From: Prinsepia uniflora
Lineage: Eukaryota; Streptophyta; Magnoliopsida; Rosales; Rosaceae
Direction: 5' to 3'
Assembly: GCA_032719365.1 (NCBI GenBank)
Contig: CM064874.1
Span: forward strand, 44,046,271-44,110,270
DNA length: 64,000 nucleotides
Shown here: in pieces, positions 11,644 through 23,880 of the stretch
Layout of the letters: the number at the start of each line of letters is the position of its first letter
Position numbering within the stretch: the stretch's first letter is position 1
Position numbers and translations under genes: made by a program
The notes under the pieces: model-generated
Databases searched by the model: none
Seen by the model: only the letters and a program-made list of their open reading frames with translations
What the model was told of the DNA's origin: nothing

Positions 11644-12243
11644 AAGGGCTTGGGGGACTGGGGACTGGCATACTACGCACCAGAACAGGCCGACAATCAC
11701 AATACAAGCCCTCAACCGAGGCAATCCACCTCAGTCAACGACTTGGGGGACTTCTGTTCATACCTAAACTGGTCGGCCTGGTCAGAGGCCCGAACCAATC
11801 TGACCTGTTCCCGCTCCACCAGTCCCAGGCAAGTCTCAGATTACGCCAACAAAGCCAAGAACGACATAGGAAGACCAAATCTGGTCGGCAAGGCTTACTG
11901 ACAAGTCATAAATGCTATCCGGGACCACCACAGGACACCTGTCAAACTCCTAGAGGCAGCAACATTTATCCCACATTGACAAACACCAACAAACACATTC
12001 AATGCTACTATAAATACAAGGGCATCCCCCTCCAAAAGGTAATGACAATCTTGCCCTCACGCTGTCTAAATTACAACAATATCCTCCTACTTAACTGACT
12101 TAAGCATCGGAGACTGTTCGGCCGGCATCACACCGGTGTCCTTTTGCATTACCCTCTTCCTGTGCAGGCCACAATATTTCGAGAGGGATCGCGAAGGAAG
12201 CTCAGCGAGACAGGAGTAGGTTGATCCATTTCTTGCATCAATA
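11644..12243 (+). repeat. Gypsy A 3' LTR with polypurine tract
   Basis: The G-rich tract ending GGGGGACTGGGGAC runs up to 11665, and the LTR opens with TGGCATAC at 11666. A TATA box TATAAATA lies at 12009-12016. The LTR ends CATCAATA near 12243, matching CATGAACA at the end of the copy C LTR. LTR length is about 578 bp. No 5' partner is in the window, so the duplication cannot be checked. Confidence 0.8.
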
Positions 12244-12519
12244 GCAAAATTTGCAAGAGAAAAGTTAAAACCTAAAGCAAGGTACGTGATATCGATAGAG
12301 CCCCTAAATTTTCTCTTTCAATTTCTTGCATTCTGATTTCTAAGGGTTTTGAGAAGAGGAATCTTCTTTGTGTTAGGGTATTTTTCCTTCCTGTTTTCCA
12401 CTAGATAGTAGAGACCCTGATACTATGTTTTAGGGCTTTAAGAAATTGAAGCGTCCATTTTTCTTGTGAACACCCCCACCAAGCATTGAGCTTTTTCTCA
12501 CTCTCTGTCATCTACCACC
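12244..12519 (+). other. Flanking non-coding sequence, possibly 5' part of the coiled-coil gene
   Basis: No coding frame is visible. The stretch is T-rich and resembles the 5' UTR or first intron of a plant gene, with a donor-like AAG|GTACGT near 12280. It leads into the reading frames at 12520. Confidence 0.35.
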
Positions 12520-13271
12520 ATGATGTCCCAAACCCTAACCTTAAAAGTTAGGGTGTCTACAGGAGAGCAGGCTAGCAATTTGGAAGATGGCCTCGGATTT
12601 CAAAGAATCGAGGTTGAAGCAGAGGAAGCGCGCCTTGCTTTGATGAACATTTTGGAGAACATTGAATCCACCAAGAATGGGCTCCATACCCGATTCCGGA
12701 GTTCCAGGATTATGAGGACCAAATTGGCATCTTAAAGAAACAATTGGAAGCCAAGACCAGTGAATTTCTCGGAATTGACAAGTTGAAAGAAGAGAAACTA
12801 AAAGAGGTTAAATCTAGTGAGGACCGCTTGGGGTCCCTTAAGTTATCAATTGAAGAGCGCTGTAAAATTATCAGTATTAAAGAGAAACAATTGTCTCAAT
12901 ATCATGGATGGATTCGGGACAAGGAGACGGTGTATCAATCAAATAAAATACTAATTGAAGAACAAACAAGAAAACTGGATTTGGTTCAGAATACCGTGGA
13001 AAATAAGTCAAAATTGCTTGAGTCCATGGAGAAGAAAGTGAAAGAGGCTCAAAGAGTGATAGGAAAGTATGGTGAGGATATTGAGTCGAGAAAGAGGCAT
13101 TTAAATGAGATTTTGGGGTCTATTGAAGAGAAGGAGAAAGAATTGGTTTTGAAAGAAGAAGGAACCAAAGCGAGGCAGAGATCGATTAACGAATGCGACA
13201 AAGAGATTAAACTGAAAGACGAGGAACTCAAAATTATTTAGAAATCGATAATTGAATGCTCTATTATACTC
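12520..13271 (+). pseudogene. Coiled-coil protein fragment, FRIGIDA-like by appearance
   Basis: Two frames, 12520-12735 and 12744-13241, are rich in Lys/Glu heptads with phrases such as SIEERCKII, EKEKELVLKEEG and KEIKLKDEELK. The repeated pattern of 'stretch of E/K, then S-I-E-E-C' is what I know from FRIGIDA-like (FRL) proteins, so this is probably the N-terminal coiled coil of such a gene. It has stops at about 12733 and 13239 and is cut at 13271 by gypsy B. It lies between two gypsy elements and looks dead. Another coiled-coil family is possible because low-complexity sequence limits certainty. Confidence 0.45.
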
Positions 13272-13817
13272 TGTTGATACCATATCGGCCCAGATCGACC
13301 AGGAGGCACATCACCTTCGTGTACACCATACCTGCCCAGACCCACTAGGAGGCCTAGCACATCTATCCCAACACACTCCCACAAGCCAAAGAGCCCAAGC
13401 CCACTCGGACAGACGAACTCTAGCAAGGCCCGACCAAACCCTATACGTGAACAAACCCCAGCATTCCACATGTCGGTCTCACAGTGAATGCTCATTGTCC
13501 CACATCGAAGATATAAATTCATTACACACATCACACCCATACACATAAGGGGTTCACTTTTCCCCATAAAGGTAAAAAATAATTAACTATCCACATCTAC
13601 CTTTACAAATTACTATTCACCACTCACTTCTTCACACAGACCCACCATTGACTTGGGCCTCGGAGTACCCTTAGGCTGGTGCCACACCGATGCCTACCTC
13701 TAATCGGCCGACCAGTTTCCCTATTTTGCAGGTCTGTCCTAGGACACGTGGCTAAGCAGTATTCGTCACCAAGTTGACATATTTTGTGCATTAACAGTTT
13801 GACGTTGTCTATGGGAA
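13272..13817 (+). repeat. 5' LTR and primer-binding site of gypsy B
   Basis: The LTR starts TGTTGATACC at 13272 and ends GCATTAACA at 13796. The next bases, GTTTGACGTTGTCTATGGGA (13797-13816), resemble the TTTGGCGCCGTCTGTGGGA primer-binding region common in plant Tat-type elements. The LTR body differs from those of A and C, but the terminal 25 bp are alike. Confidence 0.7.
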
Positions 13818-13881
13818 TTCTGACTAAGTTTGCCCACCATTCTACTAAGCCAAGCACCACAATCCCTTGTCATCAGTCAGC

Positions 13882-16800
13882 ATGCAGGACGTGGACGAAA
13901 AAGTTACACCATCACTGGGTCGGGGATCGAGGGACACTTCCCCTGACGTGATCCGAGCACTGGAAAGACTACAACGTCACATGATCGAGATCAAGACCAA
14001 CGACACTCAGGCCGACATGGGCTACACTGAACTGAGCGGGACGTACACCGATGTGGTGGCCCAGCAATAAGCCGCACAAGCCGAGTTGACCACTCCACGC
14101 TCCCAAGACGAGGCTCGAGGGGCCGAGAGGGTTGTGGCCGACTATGACGAGCGCGTTGTGCGAGTCCGCCAAACGGCCAGGAAGGAAAAAGTTGCTACCA
14201 CAGTCGCATCGACCGACAAGGCCTCCAAACTCCTAGTAATACCTGGGAAAGGCGTTCAGCGAACCAGAATCTTCCGCGAGGCCCTAAGTGAAACCTCTAG
14301 ACCATAACGTAGACAGCTCAGCATGATTCGACTCGAATTCTTTTGGGAGAAGGGTCTACCGACGATGGAGCAGATCGGTCTGACACATTGTACGATGGAC
14401 CCACGAGGGCCATCCCACAACGTCAATCATGCTCCTATCTCAGTCACGGAGGGTGCCGACTCATCCCAGGAAATCCTCAGTACACGTTGGTCAGACCGAC
14501 CCCCACACAACAATTGGTCCAAAGGCAACATAGGGAATTCATCTCGATGGGATACTTACCTACCTGCTCAACTCGCCGACCACCAGTACCCGAGCAAGGC
14601 CCCCAATACTATCAGGACCCGTCCCAATCCCCCCGGGATAAACGCGGGACGTTTTTGATCCCGTCTGACATAGAGTGTCTGACAAGAGAAATTCCGACTT
14701 TAGCCCTCTCGAGCTTCAGAGTACGCTAGGATCCGGAGTAGGTATGTGATGTCTCGGTCTCGTCTATAGCCTGCATCCGCTATCAACTTGAAGGGTAGCC
14801 AAAACATTTAAAAACTGTGAGTGGACAAAATAATAATTTATAAAAATATTTTCATAAAGACATTTTTAACCTTCACTAAAAAGCATGCATGCATTCAAAA
14901 ACCGTTTACCAAACCATTAAGACCTTAGCCCAAAACCTTAAATGAAACCAATCATAAGGGCCACTACCCAAATCCATGTGGGACTCAGCCCAAAACCTAT
15001 ACACATCACATATCATATAACATATAGCATATACATATAAATCACATAACCAATCCTGTCATGGTATCTAAAGCTACGCGCGTGCTACCTGGGGTCTCAA
15101 AGCCCAAGTCTCTCAGGGTCCACCCAGGTCAATGTCCGTAGATCAATGATCCTCCCTGGGGTTATAATCCAAGCCCTCCTGAGAGTAAGGTACCCAACGA
15201 GGGCGACTCCACTCAGTTAGTGCTCCGTGACTACTTCGGGGTCCACCCAGGCCAACGAACCTCCCCGGAGGAGACAATCCAAATAAGGAACGTATATGAA
15301 TATATATATATATAGAATAGAAAACATCCTTAAAACACTTTAAGGGATTCATGCCCGGTCCCCATAAACCGTCATGAATTCGAAAATCCATTTAGGGTCC
15401 CCGACCCGAAATCACAAACGTAAAGTAACTGGGTTTCGTGCCCGAACACATGACTCAACTGGGCATCGTGCTCGATATCTCAGGGTCAGTCATGACTCCG
15501 GTCGTAGTGATGCGTGCAACCATCCGTCCAGGACCGCCCTCAATTCTGGTATGTCGCCGTGAACGTATCAACCGACACGACCACCACAAGATCATGGTGC
15601 ACCCATCACCGATCGATATCCTGAACCGTCAGCACTCTAAAGTCGAGCCTCCATCGGCTGCCTTACAGCAGATCATGCATCGTGACCTCTTCGGAAGGAA
15701 CACATCCCAGTCCGGAGGCGAGCGTCGAATCGTCCATCGCCGTGCACATAACACCCGCCGTGACTACGACTCAGACCCATAGGTCATCAATATCGTCATA
15801 TGCTCGAGACAAAACCAAATGGGTCTCATGCCCGAGTTTATCCTTTTTAAATCCAAAACCATTTCATTTAAACCAACGTAGAAATAAAAACCCATATAGG
15901 CACCGTATAAGGCTGAAACCTCGAAATACGTGCCAATACGTAACCACACACAAATGCACTCATGTCATCACAAAACAAGTATTAAAACATATAATTTATG
16001 CATGCATCAATTTAGAAAACAAGGTCCACTCACAGACCGTCTGAGCTTCCGCCTCGATACGCATGCCATACGGCTCTCCCGGGCCAATCGCCGTCACCGG
16101 GACTTTCAAACCTATCCAAATCGTAATAGAGTGTTATTAACTACTTAAATAACCCCTCACTAAAGCCCTGTAACCCCTCGAAACGATGTCTGATCAACAC
16201 GAAATCAGTCCCAAAATGTTCGTTACATCGAATAGACAATTTCGTGTGTTGGAATCATCCCCAGAAAGTGGACCACGCGCCCACACGCGCCAGCCAAAGC
16301 CCCTGCGCGTGGGAGCCACGCGCCGCAACAGTGCTTCTTCTTCCTCAGGTGAACCAGCCGGTCTACCTGGTTTGAACCGGACTGGACAAGCACGACCGGT
16401 CCAATTGATTTCCCCCTTATTTCGGTCTGATTCAATCCCCATTCAATCCTACTCTCTTCCTCACATCCCTAGGAGTCTAACCATATAAAAAAAATGGAGA
16501 AACACCCCTTGAAACCCCTTGGTTCGAACTCACCATTCACGACCTCCATTTTCCGATTTGAACCAGGGTGGCTCAGCCACTTCCTACCATCCAAACTCAT
16601 CCTCTAGCCACCCTATCAACCCAATAACCACTCCCTAATCCTCAGATAACAACCTAAGCCTCCCAAACTTGAAATTGAAATTTAAAATGGAAATAGGTGT
16701 TTATCGGGTTACTTGGGGCTCTGGCCACCACCGCCGTCCACGGCGGCCCTTGTCATCACCAGCCACCACAAACTCATTCTCCCTCATCTCCTAGCCTCTC

Positions 16801-18570
16801 ACATAATCAAAAGGGAGGGATATGGATTTGGTTCAAAATGTGAGATCGGGGAAGAACAAAGAAAATGAAATTGGTGATATGCATGAACGTGTTTGGGCTG
16901 TGCAATGGATGGGTGACACTTGTCACTCATCCATTGGGCCTTCCTAAAATATCTGGGCCCACTTGAATACAAAAGCTCCCCGTTTCGTATATCGTACAAT
17001 AGTGACCCGAAACTTCCATGAGCCGTAGCTTCCCCGTCGAAGGTCCGAATTCGACGTGTCGCTTGTCTATGGATTCGTATCGACCCGATCTACGTAACGG
17101 TCCTTGGTCCTCGGCCATCGAACCTCCCGATAAAAACGTTAACATTGTACTCACGACCAGGGGCAAAATGGTCATTTTTCATCGTTTGTCCGATTTCGCT
17201 CAACTAATTACCGATTAACCTCACTATTCATGATTAGTCACTAATCTAATCCCAGAATTCGGGACGGGTCGTTACAAATACCGACCCACTCGACCAACAA
17301 TTGATCGAACGAGTATAATTCCTCAACAACTATCAATCAGCTGTTGTCTTCACAAGCTTGACCGACGAGTGTCGGTGTCTCGTTTTCAGCTCTACCCTCA
17401 CCGATGCTGCAATCAGCTGGTTCTACCGACTGGAAACGGTTCCATCAATTCTTTCGAATAACTCGCCAATATCTTTTTGAATCAGTTCATGATCCAGACA
17501 GATAGACTTTTCTCAACTGAGGATCTTTTCCTCCTAAAACAAGGAGAGACCGAGAGACTGCTGAAATATGCTGGCCGTTTCATTCTGGAGGACTCTCGCT
17601 GCGCAGAGACCGACTACAAGGCTGGCTTTACCGCTTTCAAGGGCGGTCTACGCGGGTCTTAATTTAGGTACATAGCACACGCCCAAGGTTGGTCCACTTA
17701 TAATGAATTAATGAAACATGCGGCGATCCACGCCAAGGCTGAGTTGCTGACCAACAAAGGAAATGCTACACCAGCCAACACTTACTGGTCCAGCATGTGG
17801 GACTCGGTCAACACATACCAACTGAGCCACTCCAGCCCCCAACCTACCCATGAGGAGTCGGCCCCGAGCCAGAACCAGCACCAGAACTCTCCGAGTAGGA
17901 AAAGAAAAGACTATTCCACTTCCTACAGCCCGAGGAAGATCGACAAGAATCACGGCCACCAAAACCACCATCAGGGACAGGGCTACCAAGATCACAAGAA
18001 AAATGACAACCACACCGAGCGACCCCCACCACAGTCCAAGTATGAGACCTACATGATCCTGAACACTTCCTACGAGAACGTGCTGATAACATAGAGGACT
18101 TGATTCCTAAACTTACCTGGGCCCCCTCCACAGGTCGACTGGCCAAGAACAATGGCGTCTACTACCAATACCACAAGTATAATGGTCGTATCATTGACCA
18201 GTGCGTAGCTTTTAGAGACCTGATGGAAGCACTGGTCCGAGACGACAAGATCAACCAATTCTTGCATAATGCACCACAACAACCCCGCTACCCCCATATC
18301 AACACCATAATTAGAGGAACCTCCATTTATTCACCCTTGGCATCCAACCGAGCCAGGAAGGACTTCCTCTGTACCATAAAGCACAACCAGCAGGTCTTTT
18401 AGGTCAAGGAAGGAAGGGCCCGAAAAATTGCAAGGACTAGCTGGGAAACCATATCCTTCTCGGAGGAGGAGGAGGAGCATCGAGTGATCTTCCCGCATAA
18501 CAACTCGATCATCATCCAGGCCATTATTCACAATTTTGATGTCGGTCAGATCATGATCGATATCGGCTAG
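13882..18570 (+). pseudogene. Gypsy B gag with truncated protease
   Basis: Gag starts at an ATG at 13882 and is recognisable up to 14604, then from 17282 to 18570 after SL2. Around 17470-17670 is the conserved gag core (ending AFKGGLRGS). Near 18120-18260 a zinc-knuckle-like tail carries YYQYHKYNGRIIDQCVAF. Several stops and frame changes are present. The protease keeps only VGQIMIDIG, with DIG in place of DTG, followed by a stop at the breakpoint. Confidence 0.75.
14610..17276 (-). mobile_element. SL2: solo LTR inserted in gypsy B gag
   Basis: Read on the minus strand it begins TGTAACGACCCGTCC and ends GGGTCCTGATA. A perfect 5-bp duplication AATAC flanks it at 14605-14609 and 17277-17281. 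Length is 2667 bp. The inverted arms are at 14817-14826 and 16024-16033. The final CA has decayed to TA. It has no coding content and belongs to the same family as SL1, in the opposite orientation. Confidence 0.85.
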
Positions 18571-18613
18571 TGAGCCAATTTAAGTTCTGTGGGCTAGTGA
18601 ACCAATTTAAGTT
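18567..18613 (+). repeat. 27-bp direct duplication at the broken end of gypsy B
   Basis: CTAGTGAGCCAATTTAAGTT at 18567 recurs with one change at 18594. It lies exactly where gypsy B homology ends, so it looks like filler or slippage at a repair junction. Confidence 0.7.
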
Positions 18614-19629
18614 CGAAGATAGGTAACTTAATCTCCTTAGTGGAATATGAGGTTGCTTGCATACTTCGTTTATACATCAAAGATTCAGAAGGGCATTGAA
18701 TCAGAATCTAAGTCTTTATCCTCCACTTCCAATTCGTTAATCCGATAAAAAAAAAAGCCCAAAACACGTGGTTGGGGATTTTTTTATCACATTGAGATAC
18801 TGCCCTAGGAAGAGAAATCTGAAAAAAAAAAAAAAAATTCCATTAAAATGTAGAAAGGATGATTTGAGATCCCATCTACCAGTGGAAATGAACTTGCATC
18901 CTAAAATCCTGAGAAAATGAAAGTGGAGATTGAATGCTACAGGGCAAGATAGGAAGCTACGTCTACTTAAGCACAAGGATTCATTTGGTGGGAAGAAGAT
19001 GGAAAGGCAATCGAGTACTACCAAAATTCTCTAGAAGCAGGAGCTTGATCAAGAGAAAATATAGGCCCATAAGGGTAAGAATACAACCAATCCATCTGCA
19101 TATGTTTCTTCTCTTCTATATGTTAATCAAATTGCTGATGGTCGGGAGTGAAGAAACTCATTCTCATGCTCATGTGGTGGTTACAATTCAACCTACCTTT
19201 TTATCTAAATTTAGAAACATCCCTCCCTTTATAGTATGATGAAAAATCTCCCAAGGCGTACCCCTATAGGAAACGAAAAAGGACTCTCAAGCCACAACCA
19301 TTAAGCTACTCCATCTTACTAATTAGTAGGGAATAGGAAGCGAAAGGACGACTATTCAAGGATTCGATGCTTTATTTGGTTATACTCGTGGATTTCGTTA
19401 AGTCAACATCCTTAGTACATTTGAGTGAATGACCTAACCAAGAAGTAGATGAATAGGAGGGTTGTTTCATGGCTACTCGATGCATTTCGGAATCTGCTAC
19501 TAGATAGCCCTTCCGAGATCTCTCGCCTCAGCATCCCATCCCTCCGAAGACCCAGACACATGGGTCCCCGAAGCCTTATTAGATTAGTCTTCCATTTACC
19601 CCGGGCAACGACTGTTGCCATGATGCACA
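18614..19629. other. Unassigned sequence between gypsy B and an F-box fragment
   Basis: About 1 kb with only short frames. A 101-codon plus-strand frame at 18934-19239 has no family features I recognise. Short A- and T-runs lie near 18750 and 18825. I see no gene here. Confidence 0.4.
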
Positions 19630-19810
19630 TTTCACTAAACCATTACTAGATCCCACCATATATAATTTAGATGATGAGCCTACAAGATTATTTGGAATGA
19701 AATAAAAAATACACATCTAAACCTAAGTATAGACTTCAAAGGCAATCTTGATAGAATTTTCAGCACGAGATTTTCACTAAAATAAGGGCTTGGGGTTACC
19801 ACAACTGATA
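19630..19810 (-). pseudogene. F-box gene fragment
   Basis: On the minus strand, the segments AATCTTGATAGAATTTT (19744-19760, plus-strand reading) and ACCATTA(C)AGATCCCACCATA (about 19640) match the F-box gene at 55.6-55.9 kb almost base for base. These encode the F-box start and part of the associated domain there. The piece between them is deleted here and the frame is broken. Confidence 0.55.
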
Positions 19811-19969
19811 CTGGTTTGCTGCCTCTGGTTTCTTGTTTGTTGTTGCATTTTCTTTATTTATTGCTTCTTTCAGTAGTTTCTTGTTTGATGCTTCTTATTC
19901 ATTAGGTTTTTTGTTTCTTTTTTAGGTTCCATCTTTCGCTTGAGTTTGATTGCCGTTTATCATATTTCT

Positions 19970-20860
19970 CTCTCGGCCGGTCCATGAAAATTCCTAGGCC
20001 GATTGAACACCTTATCATGCGAGAGTCCACTTAGGCAAGCTGAAGCAATTTCCCCTCAATATCACTCCTCAGCCAAAGACTTAGGGGACTGGGGACTGTC
20101 ATAGTGTACATATATCGAGGTTGACAGGTACAAAATAAGCCCTCGATTGAGGAAATCCACCTAAGTTAATGACTTGGGGATTTCTGTTCGTACCTAATCT
20201 GATCGGCCTAACTTGAGGCTGAGCAATCCTGCCTTAGAATTTCCCAAGCCCTTCAGTAAGAAAAATACTTAAGACTATGCTCAAGCCAACTAGGGCTGAC
20301 TAATCACATGTGGTCGGCCAGAACCTCCGTACAACCATCCTGATCATCATTAATGAGATAGAGATCACCATCAATGAGACATAATGGCATAGGCCGATCA
20401 TACCTTATCGGTCTACCCTACTGGTCGGCCAAGCATCACCTACAGCCACCTTGACAATCCAGCAAGAGGCCAATCACATAACAGGGCGACCACCTTTGGT
20501 TGGCCAGACCCACTAACATATAAGGAATATTACTTAGAACCACACTTGGACATGTGTTAGCTTCTGAAGGCAACAAAATTTATCCCACATCAATAAACAC
20601 AACCAACAACATTCAATGCTACTATAAATACAAGGGTAGCCCCTTTAAAAAGTAATGACAATCTTGCCCGTACGGTGCCCAAATTGCTATAGTACCCCTC
20701 TACACTTAATCTTGCTTAAGCATCAGAGACTCTTAGGTCGGAACCACACCAATGTCCCTTTGCCTTTACTCCTTTCTATGTAGGTCTTCCTACCCACGAG
20801 AGGAGCATCCAAAGGTGTCTAACGAGGCTAGTCTAAGTTGGTTCATTTCTTGCATGAACA
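19970..20860 (+). mobile_element. Tat-type gypsy C: 3' terminal piece with 3' LTR
   Basis: It begins near 19970 inside a diverged copy of the 110-bp repeat unit of element A (CGGCCGG...CTAGGCCGATTG). The purine tract TTAGGGGACTGGGGAC follows and the LTR starts TGTCATAG at 20097. The LTR holds TATAAATA near 20629 and ends TGCATGAACA at 20860. Its order and several blocks match the gypsy A 3' LTR. Everything upstream of the 3' UTR is missing. Confidence 0.75.
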
Positions 20861-20889
20861 ATAGTTTTAAGTCCAAGTAAATTTGTAAA

Positions 20890-21200
20890 TTCGACAGTCA
20901 TTGTCTTCACCCAAAGGTAATCATACAACAGTCGGTGAATTTTCCAATGAAAACCTCCGAGTGGATAAACTCCAAAGAAAGCTGATGATGGGACTTCATC
21001 ACATGGAATACTTCGTCCTACATATCAAAAGAAAAAAAACATAATCCTCTCTTTCAACATCATCAGTTCTCAAGTCCCAACTAATACATCACTATGTTTA
21101 ACGTAATCGAATCGAACCAAAATGTTTCACATAAAGGAAGACCTTATAACTCTTTCGAACTATTTGTAGCCTGCTAAAACGCTAGGGCTCTATGACCAAT
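20890..21200 (-). pseudogene. F-box associated domain fragment
   Basis: On the minus strand the segment near 21140-21230 matches 55.31-55.39 kb of the F-box gene (the region encoding GDDGRR...YSQATDCW). Frames around 20900-21030 read YDYLWVKTMT-like words. Stops interrupt it. It is a relic, separated from the other F-box piece by gypsy C. Confidence 0.45.
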
Positions 21201-21233
21201 GTACTCATCCCTAGTACACATCGCCGAGGATTT

Positions 21234-21784
21234 TTTTTAAATTTAATGCATATTTTCTAGAAAATTCTATACAATGCTAAAGAGTACAAGAATCATCAAG
21301 GAGATAAGAAAGATGTGGAGAATTCTAGATAATAGAAGAAGTATGAAGAGACACTAACAAAGACAACTTTAGAGAAGAAAGAAGAATGTGTAACATTCTA
21401 GAAAGATAAAAAAAGCTTAATCAAGTATAAAGTATAAATCTCTAACAACATCTAGAGAAATTCTGATGAGATATTGTAAGAGATCAATGTAGAATATTCT
21501 AGAGACTAGGGGTAAGAACTCCATAAATAGAGGTGTGGTGCTATGTAATTGTGCAAATGCAAGAGAGTGTGAAGAAGAGATAAAGAGTGTGAGCTCCACA
21601 AGAAGTGCCTTGTGTCATACTAGCCAATAAGTAGCTTGGTTCCTTAGGTGAGAAGCTAAAGACTAGCCCGCCTAGGTAAAAGTCTTGTACTCCTCCATTG
21701 AATCAATAAAATTGTGTTTGTGCCATATCCTTTCCTAAACCTCTTCTTCACTCATAAACCCAACATAAGCACTTCCAAAACTCA
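21234..21784 (+). repeat. LTR 1 of the copia chain
   Basis: It aligns along its length with the LTRs at 24034 and 26525. Its first bases have changed, with Gs of TGTTGAAAGTTAATG replaced by Ts, so the left border is inferred by alignment. It ends ACTTCCAAAACTCA and is followed by the primer-binding site. Confidence 0.75.
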
Positions 21785-21911
21785 TTAGTGGTATCAGAGC
21801 ATCCAAAATATCAATAGTGGTATAAGAGCTGGTTCGATCAAGCACAGGTCATGTCAAAGCTTGTTAGATCAACGGAGGAAGTTTGAGTGTTGGGTTCATT
21901 TCTAGTCCTCC

Positions 21912-23880
21912 ATGATGTCTACATCAAGCCAAAGTTTGGTTCGGCTTCCAATATTTGCTGAAGAAAACTACGATTTCTGGAGCGTAAATGTCACGACCCG
22001 GACCATCTAACACAATATTGTCCGCTTTGGGCCCAACCCTCACGGTTTTGTTTTCGGGAGTTGACGTGCAACTTCCCAGTAGGTCACCCATCATGGGATT
22101 ATACTAGCCTCAACTCGCTTAACTTTGGGGTTCCAATCCCCCCCCCCCCCCCCCACCAAAGCCACTGAGCTCCCAAAAGGCTTTGTGTTAGATAGATACG
22201 TGCCCACACATATAAGGCACTTCACATTTCTCTCCCCGAGCGATGTGGGATCGTTCACCGATCTTACCTTTCCAAGCTCACGGGTCTTGCTTCCAAGACC
22301 GGGTCTTACAGTAAAGATGAATACATTTTATAAGTCTAAAGACTTATGGGACATAGTAGAAACTAGTTTCTCTATTCCAGAAAATCCTACCATTGAGCAA
22401 TTGAGGCATTCAAGGAAAGATAAACAACGCGATGCAAAGGCTCTATATGCTCTCCAACTAGTCTTGGATGACACAATTTTCCCGAGGACCATGGGAGCGG
22501 TAACATCAAAGGAAGTGTGGGAAACACTAAAAGAGGATTTTCATGGGAACGAGAAGGTAAGTTCTGTAAAACTACAAACTCTAAGAAGAGACTTAGAAAA
22601 TATAAAAATGAAGGACTTTGAGATAACACAAAATTATTATGCAAGAGTGAAAGAAATTGTAAATTAGTCAAAAGCATTTGGTGGAAAAATCGTTGATGCT
22701 AAAATAGTAGAAAAAATACTTATTAGTTTAATTGATAAGTATGATGCAATAGTTATTGCCATCTTGACTCTTTCAGTGCAGAACTAATAGGCTCACTAGA
22801 AGCCTATGAGAATTGACTGAGTAGGGGAGATCAAAGTCCAGTTAAGAGTGCCTTCCATTTCGAATCAAAATCTCAGAAATCCAAAGAAAGGGGAAGGAGA
22901 ATGAAAGAAATGTTTGAAGGAGGAGAAAATCTCAATAATAAGTAGGAAAATGAGAGAAGTAATGAGAGGAACACATATCCTCTGTGTCGGGTGTGTAAAG
23001 ACAAGCCACCTAGAAAAAGAATGTTGGTTTCGAGGAAAGCTCAAATGTCGGAACTGTAAAAGGTCTGGGCACATAGAAAGAGATTGTTGGAACAAGAAAA
23101 ACATTAAAGCCAACTTTACGGAAGAAAGTGAAAAGAACGAGCATTTTTTCTATGCACGTCAAGTTTTAGAAAAAAAAAACAAAATAAAGTGGTTCATAGA
23201 CAATGATTGCAGTAATCACATGGCAGGAGACGAACACATCTTTGATAGTATAGACAAGTCAGTCAAAAGCAAAGTCAAGATGGGAAATGGCGCTGTAGTG
23301 GAGAAGTAAGGCGAATGTACGATTCCTTTCCACACAAATAAAGGGTCTTAATACAAAAAAGATGTTTTATTAGTTCCTAGCCTGAAGCATAATCTATTGA
23401 TTATAAGTCAAATGCTCGAGAATGGATACTCCCTGTAATTTTCTAGAAATTCATGCACAATTTATGATGCAAGAGATAAAATAAATATGATAGAAAAGAT
23501 GGAAAATATAAATTTTCCAATCGAAAAGTGGAACTTTTTTGGAGATACTACTACAAAGGAAATAAGTAAGATTGATGCCCGGAAAAAAGGAACACAAGCT
23601 TACAAGGCAAAAAAGAGAGGAAGATAAAGCTAAAGCTGAAAAGACTTCAGACACTCCAGGTACATCTATGGCTCCACCAGCATCAAGACCAAGTCCTCCA
23701 TCAAAGAAACAAGAAACTTCTCCAGAACCGAAGTCAAGGAAGCAAAACCTCTCAAAGAAAAATATGAAACATGCACCTTCCCGACTATAGAACCAGAAAG
23801 TCTTGAAGTTGCAAAAAGAAAAAGAAAAATGGAGAAGGCTAAGAAAAGAAAAAAGGAAGCACGTAAGAAGGCTCATATAT
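21912..23880 (+). pseudogene. Copia D Gag-protease polyprotein
   Basis: The ATG at 21912 opens a Gag frame that continues after the Cassandra insert with KSKDLWDIVE, the hallmark of the copia-type Gag family (UBN2). Around 23050-23095 is a CCHC knuckle CRNCKRSGHIERDCW. At about 23195-23230 the protease-like FIDNDCSNHMAGD has N-D where the active site normally has S-G. It ends around 23815-23880 with a Lys/Arg-rich tail (KRKRKMEKAKKRKKEARKKA). Stops at 22665 and elsewhere, and frame changes, break it. No integrase or polymerase follows. Confidence 0.8.
21989..22310 (-). mobile_element. Cassandra solo LTR inserted in copia D
   Basis: Plus-strand ends are TGTCACGACCC and GGGTCTTACA. A perfect 5-bp duplication GTAAA flanks it at 21984-21988 and 22311-22315, and removing it rejoins the Gag frame. 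On the minus strand it contains AAGTTAAGCG and ATGGGTGACCTACTGGGAAG, which match the internal promoter boxes of 5S rRNA genes. That is the defining feature of Cassandra terminal-repeat elements. A run of 17 C lies at 22138-22154. Confidence 0.9.

Larger units (their letters stand above)
1..12243 (+). mobile_element. Tat-type Ty3/gypsy retrotransposon A, 3' part (5' end outside window)
   Basis: The order read on the plus strand is aspartic protease, reverse transcriptase, RNase H, a second RNase H, integrase, a long antisense gene, a 110-bp tandem array, a purine-rich tract and a 3' LTR. The second RNase H (about 5665-6040) is the extra, archaeal-like type that marks the Tat lineage of plant Ty3/gypsy elements. 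A solo LTR (446-3867) interrupts the protease-RT linker. Pol carries several stops and frameshifts, so this copy cannot make its own enzymes. The 5' LTR and gag lie left of the window. The right border is the LTR end near 12243, where homology to the LTR of copy C stops. Confidence 0.9.
13272..18570 (+). mobile_element. Tat-type gypsy element B, 5' part only
   Basis: It has a 5' LTR, a primer-binding site, gag and the first residues of the protease, then stops abruptly near 18570. The last coding stretch (acidic EEEEE, then VGQIMIDIG and a stop) matches the start of element A in this window, so A and B are related families. No RT, integrase or 3' LTR follows. SL2 interrupts gag at 14610-17276. 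Confidence 0.8.

Noticed and set aside
18934..19239. 101-codon plus-strand frame
   Set aside because: No family features and no neighbours supporting it; likely chance.
21989..22310. 5S rRNA gene
   Set aside because: Only internal promoter boxes match; the ends are TG...CA with a 5-bp duplication, so it is a Cassandra LTR, not a 5S gene.
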